5,826 nt of DNA from an uncultured Clostridia bacterium (GTDB taxonomy: Bacteria > Bacillota > Clostridia > Acetivibrionales > CALMWN01), in assembly GCA_937873555.1 (NCBI GenBank), contig CALMWN010000073.1:1-5826 (forward strand). The letters run 5' to 3'. A program made the translations under genes and the position numbers. Each line of letters starts with the position of its first letter. The stretch's first letter is position 1. Below, one piece after another: positions 5,803 to 5,826 of this stretch. Below the pieces are notes generated by a model. It was not told the origin of the DNA. It made no database searches and saw only the letters and a list, made by a program, of their open reading frames with translations.

Positions 5803-5815
5803 TTACTGTAAGTAA
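5803..5815 (+). promoter_or_regulatory. Inverted repeat at the predicted start site, possible operator
   Basis: TTACT-GTA-AGTAA is a 5-bp inverted repeat lying on the predicted +1 of the + strand promoter. A repressor bound here would block initiation. The TACT/AGTA spacing and GTAA content recall operators of HxlR-type regulators, but this is only resemblance. Confidence 0.35.
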
Positions 5816-5826
5816 CCGTATCCTAG

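Noticed and set aside
1..5826. CRISPR arrays, tRNA or rRNA genes, insertion sequences
   Set aside because: No regularly spaced repeats, no cloverleaf or rRNA sequence and no transposase-like frame were seen on either strand.

Overview
The window looks like chromosomal DNA from an anaerobic, endospore-forming Firmicute of the class Clostridia. The reasons are a complete cotJA-cotJB-cotJC spore-coat operon, strong AGGAGG-type ribosome binding sites, several GTG/TTG starts, moderate-to-low GC with very AT-rich intergenic DNA, and a TRAP-type solute-binding protein. I cannot name a genus from the sequence alone.

Left part (1-4206, all + strand): four genes that look like accessory catabolism and uptake. 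First is the 3' two-thirds of a DctP-type TRAP solute-binding protein, cut by the window edge. It is followed by a 15-bp hairpin. Next come a UroD-fold (uroporphyrinogen decarboxylase-like) protein starting at GTG 780, a 424-residue ArsB/NhaD/CitM-type ion transporter starting at TTG 1916, a 209-base gap, and a classical short-chain dehydrogenase/reductase starting at ATG 3400. The first three are close enough to share a transcript. The dehydrogenase has a longer leader that may hold its own promoter. A plausible reading is uptake and oxidation of an organic or sugar acid. No TRAP membrane subunits (DctQ/DctM), corrinoid protein or dedicated kinase/aldolase lies in the window, so the substrate is unknown.

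Middle (4207-4467): about 260 bases with no supported gene, holding only short repeats and stop-rich frames. It ends in a perfect 14-bp GC-rich hairpin (4468-4501) between convergent gene sets. The cotJC stop codon begins in the loop of this hairpin.

Right part (5640-4482, - strand): cotJA, cotJB and cotJC in the order known from Bacillus and Clostridia. CotJC is a manganese-catalase-family ferritin-like protein with its metal-ligand residues present. A candidate mother-cell (sigma-E-like) promoter lies upstream of cotJA. The AT-rich 5653-5826 region also carries a very good vegetative sigma-A promoter with an extended -10, pointing out of the window on the + strand. An inverted repeat near its predicted start site could be an operator for the next, unseen gene.

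I did not find a clearly new system. The best leads are the stop codon inside the cotJC terminator-like hairpin, the gene neighbourhood of an orphan UroD-like protein between two kinds of transporter component, and the divergent promoter/operator at the right edge.
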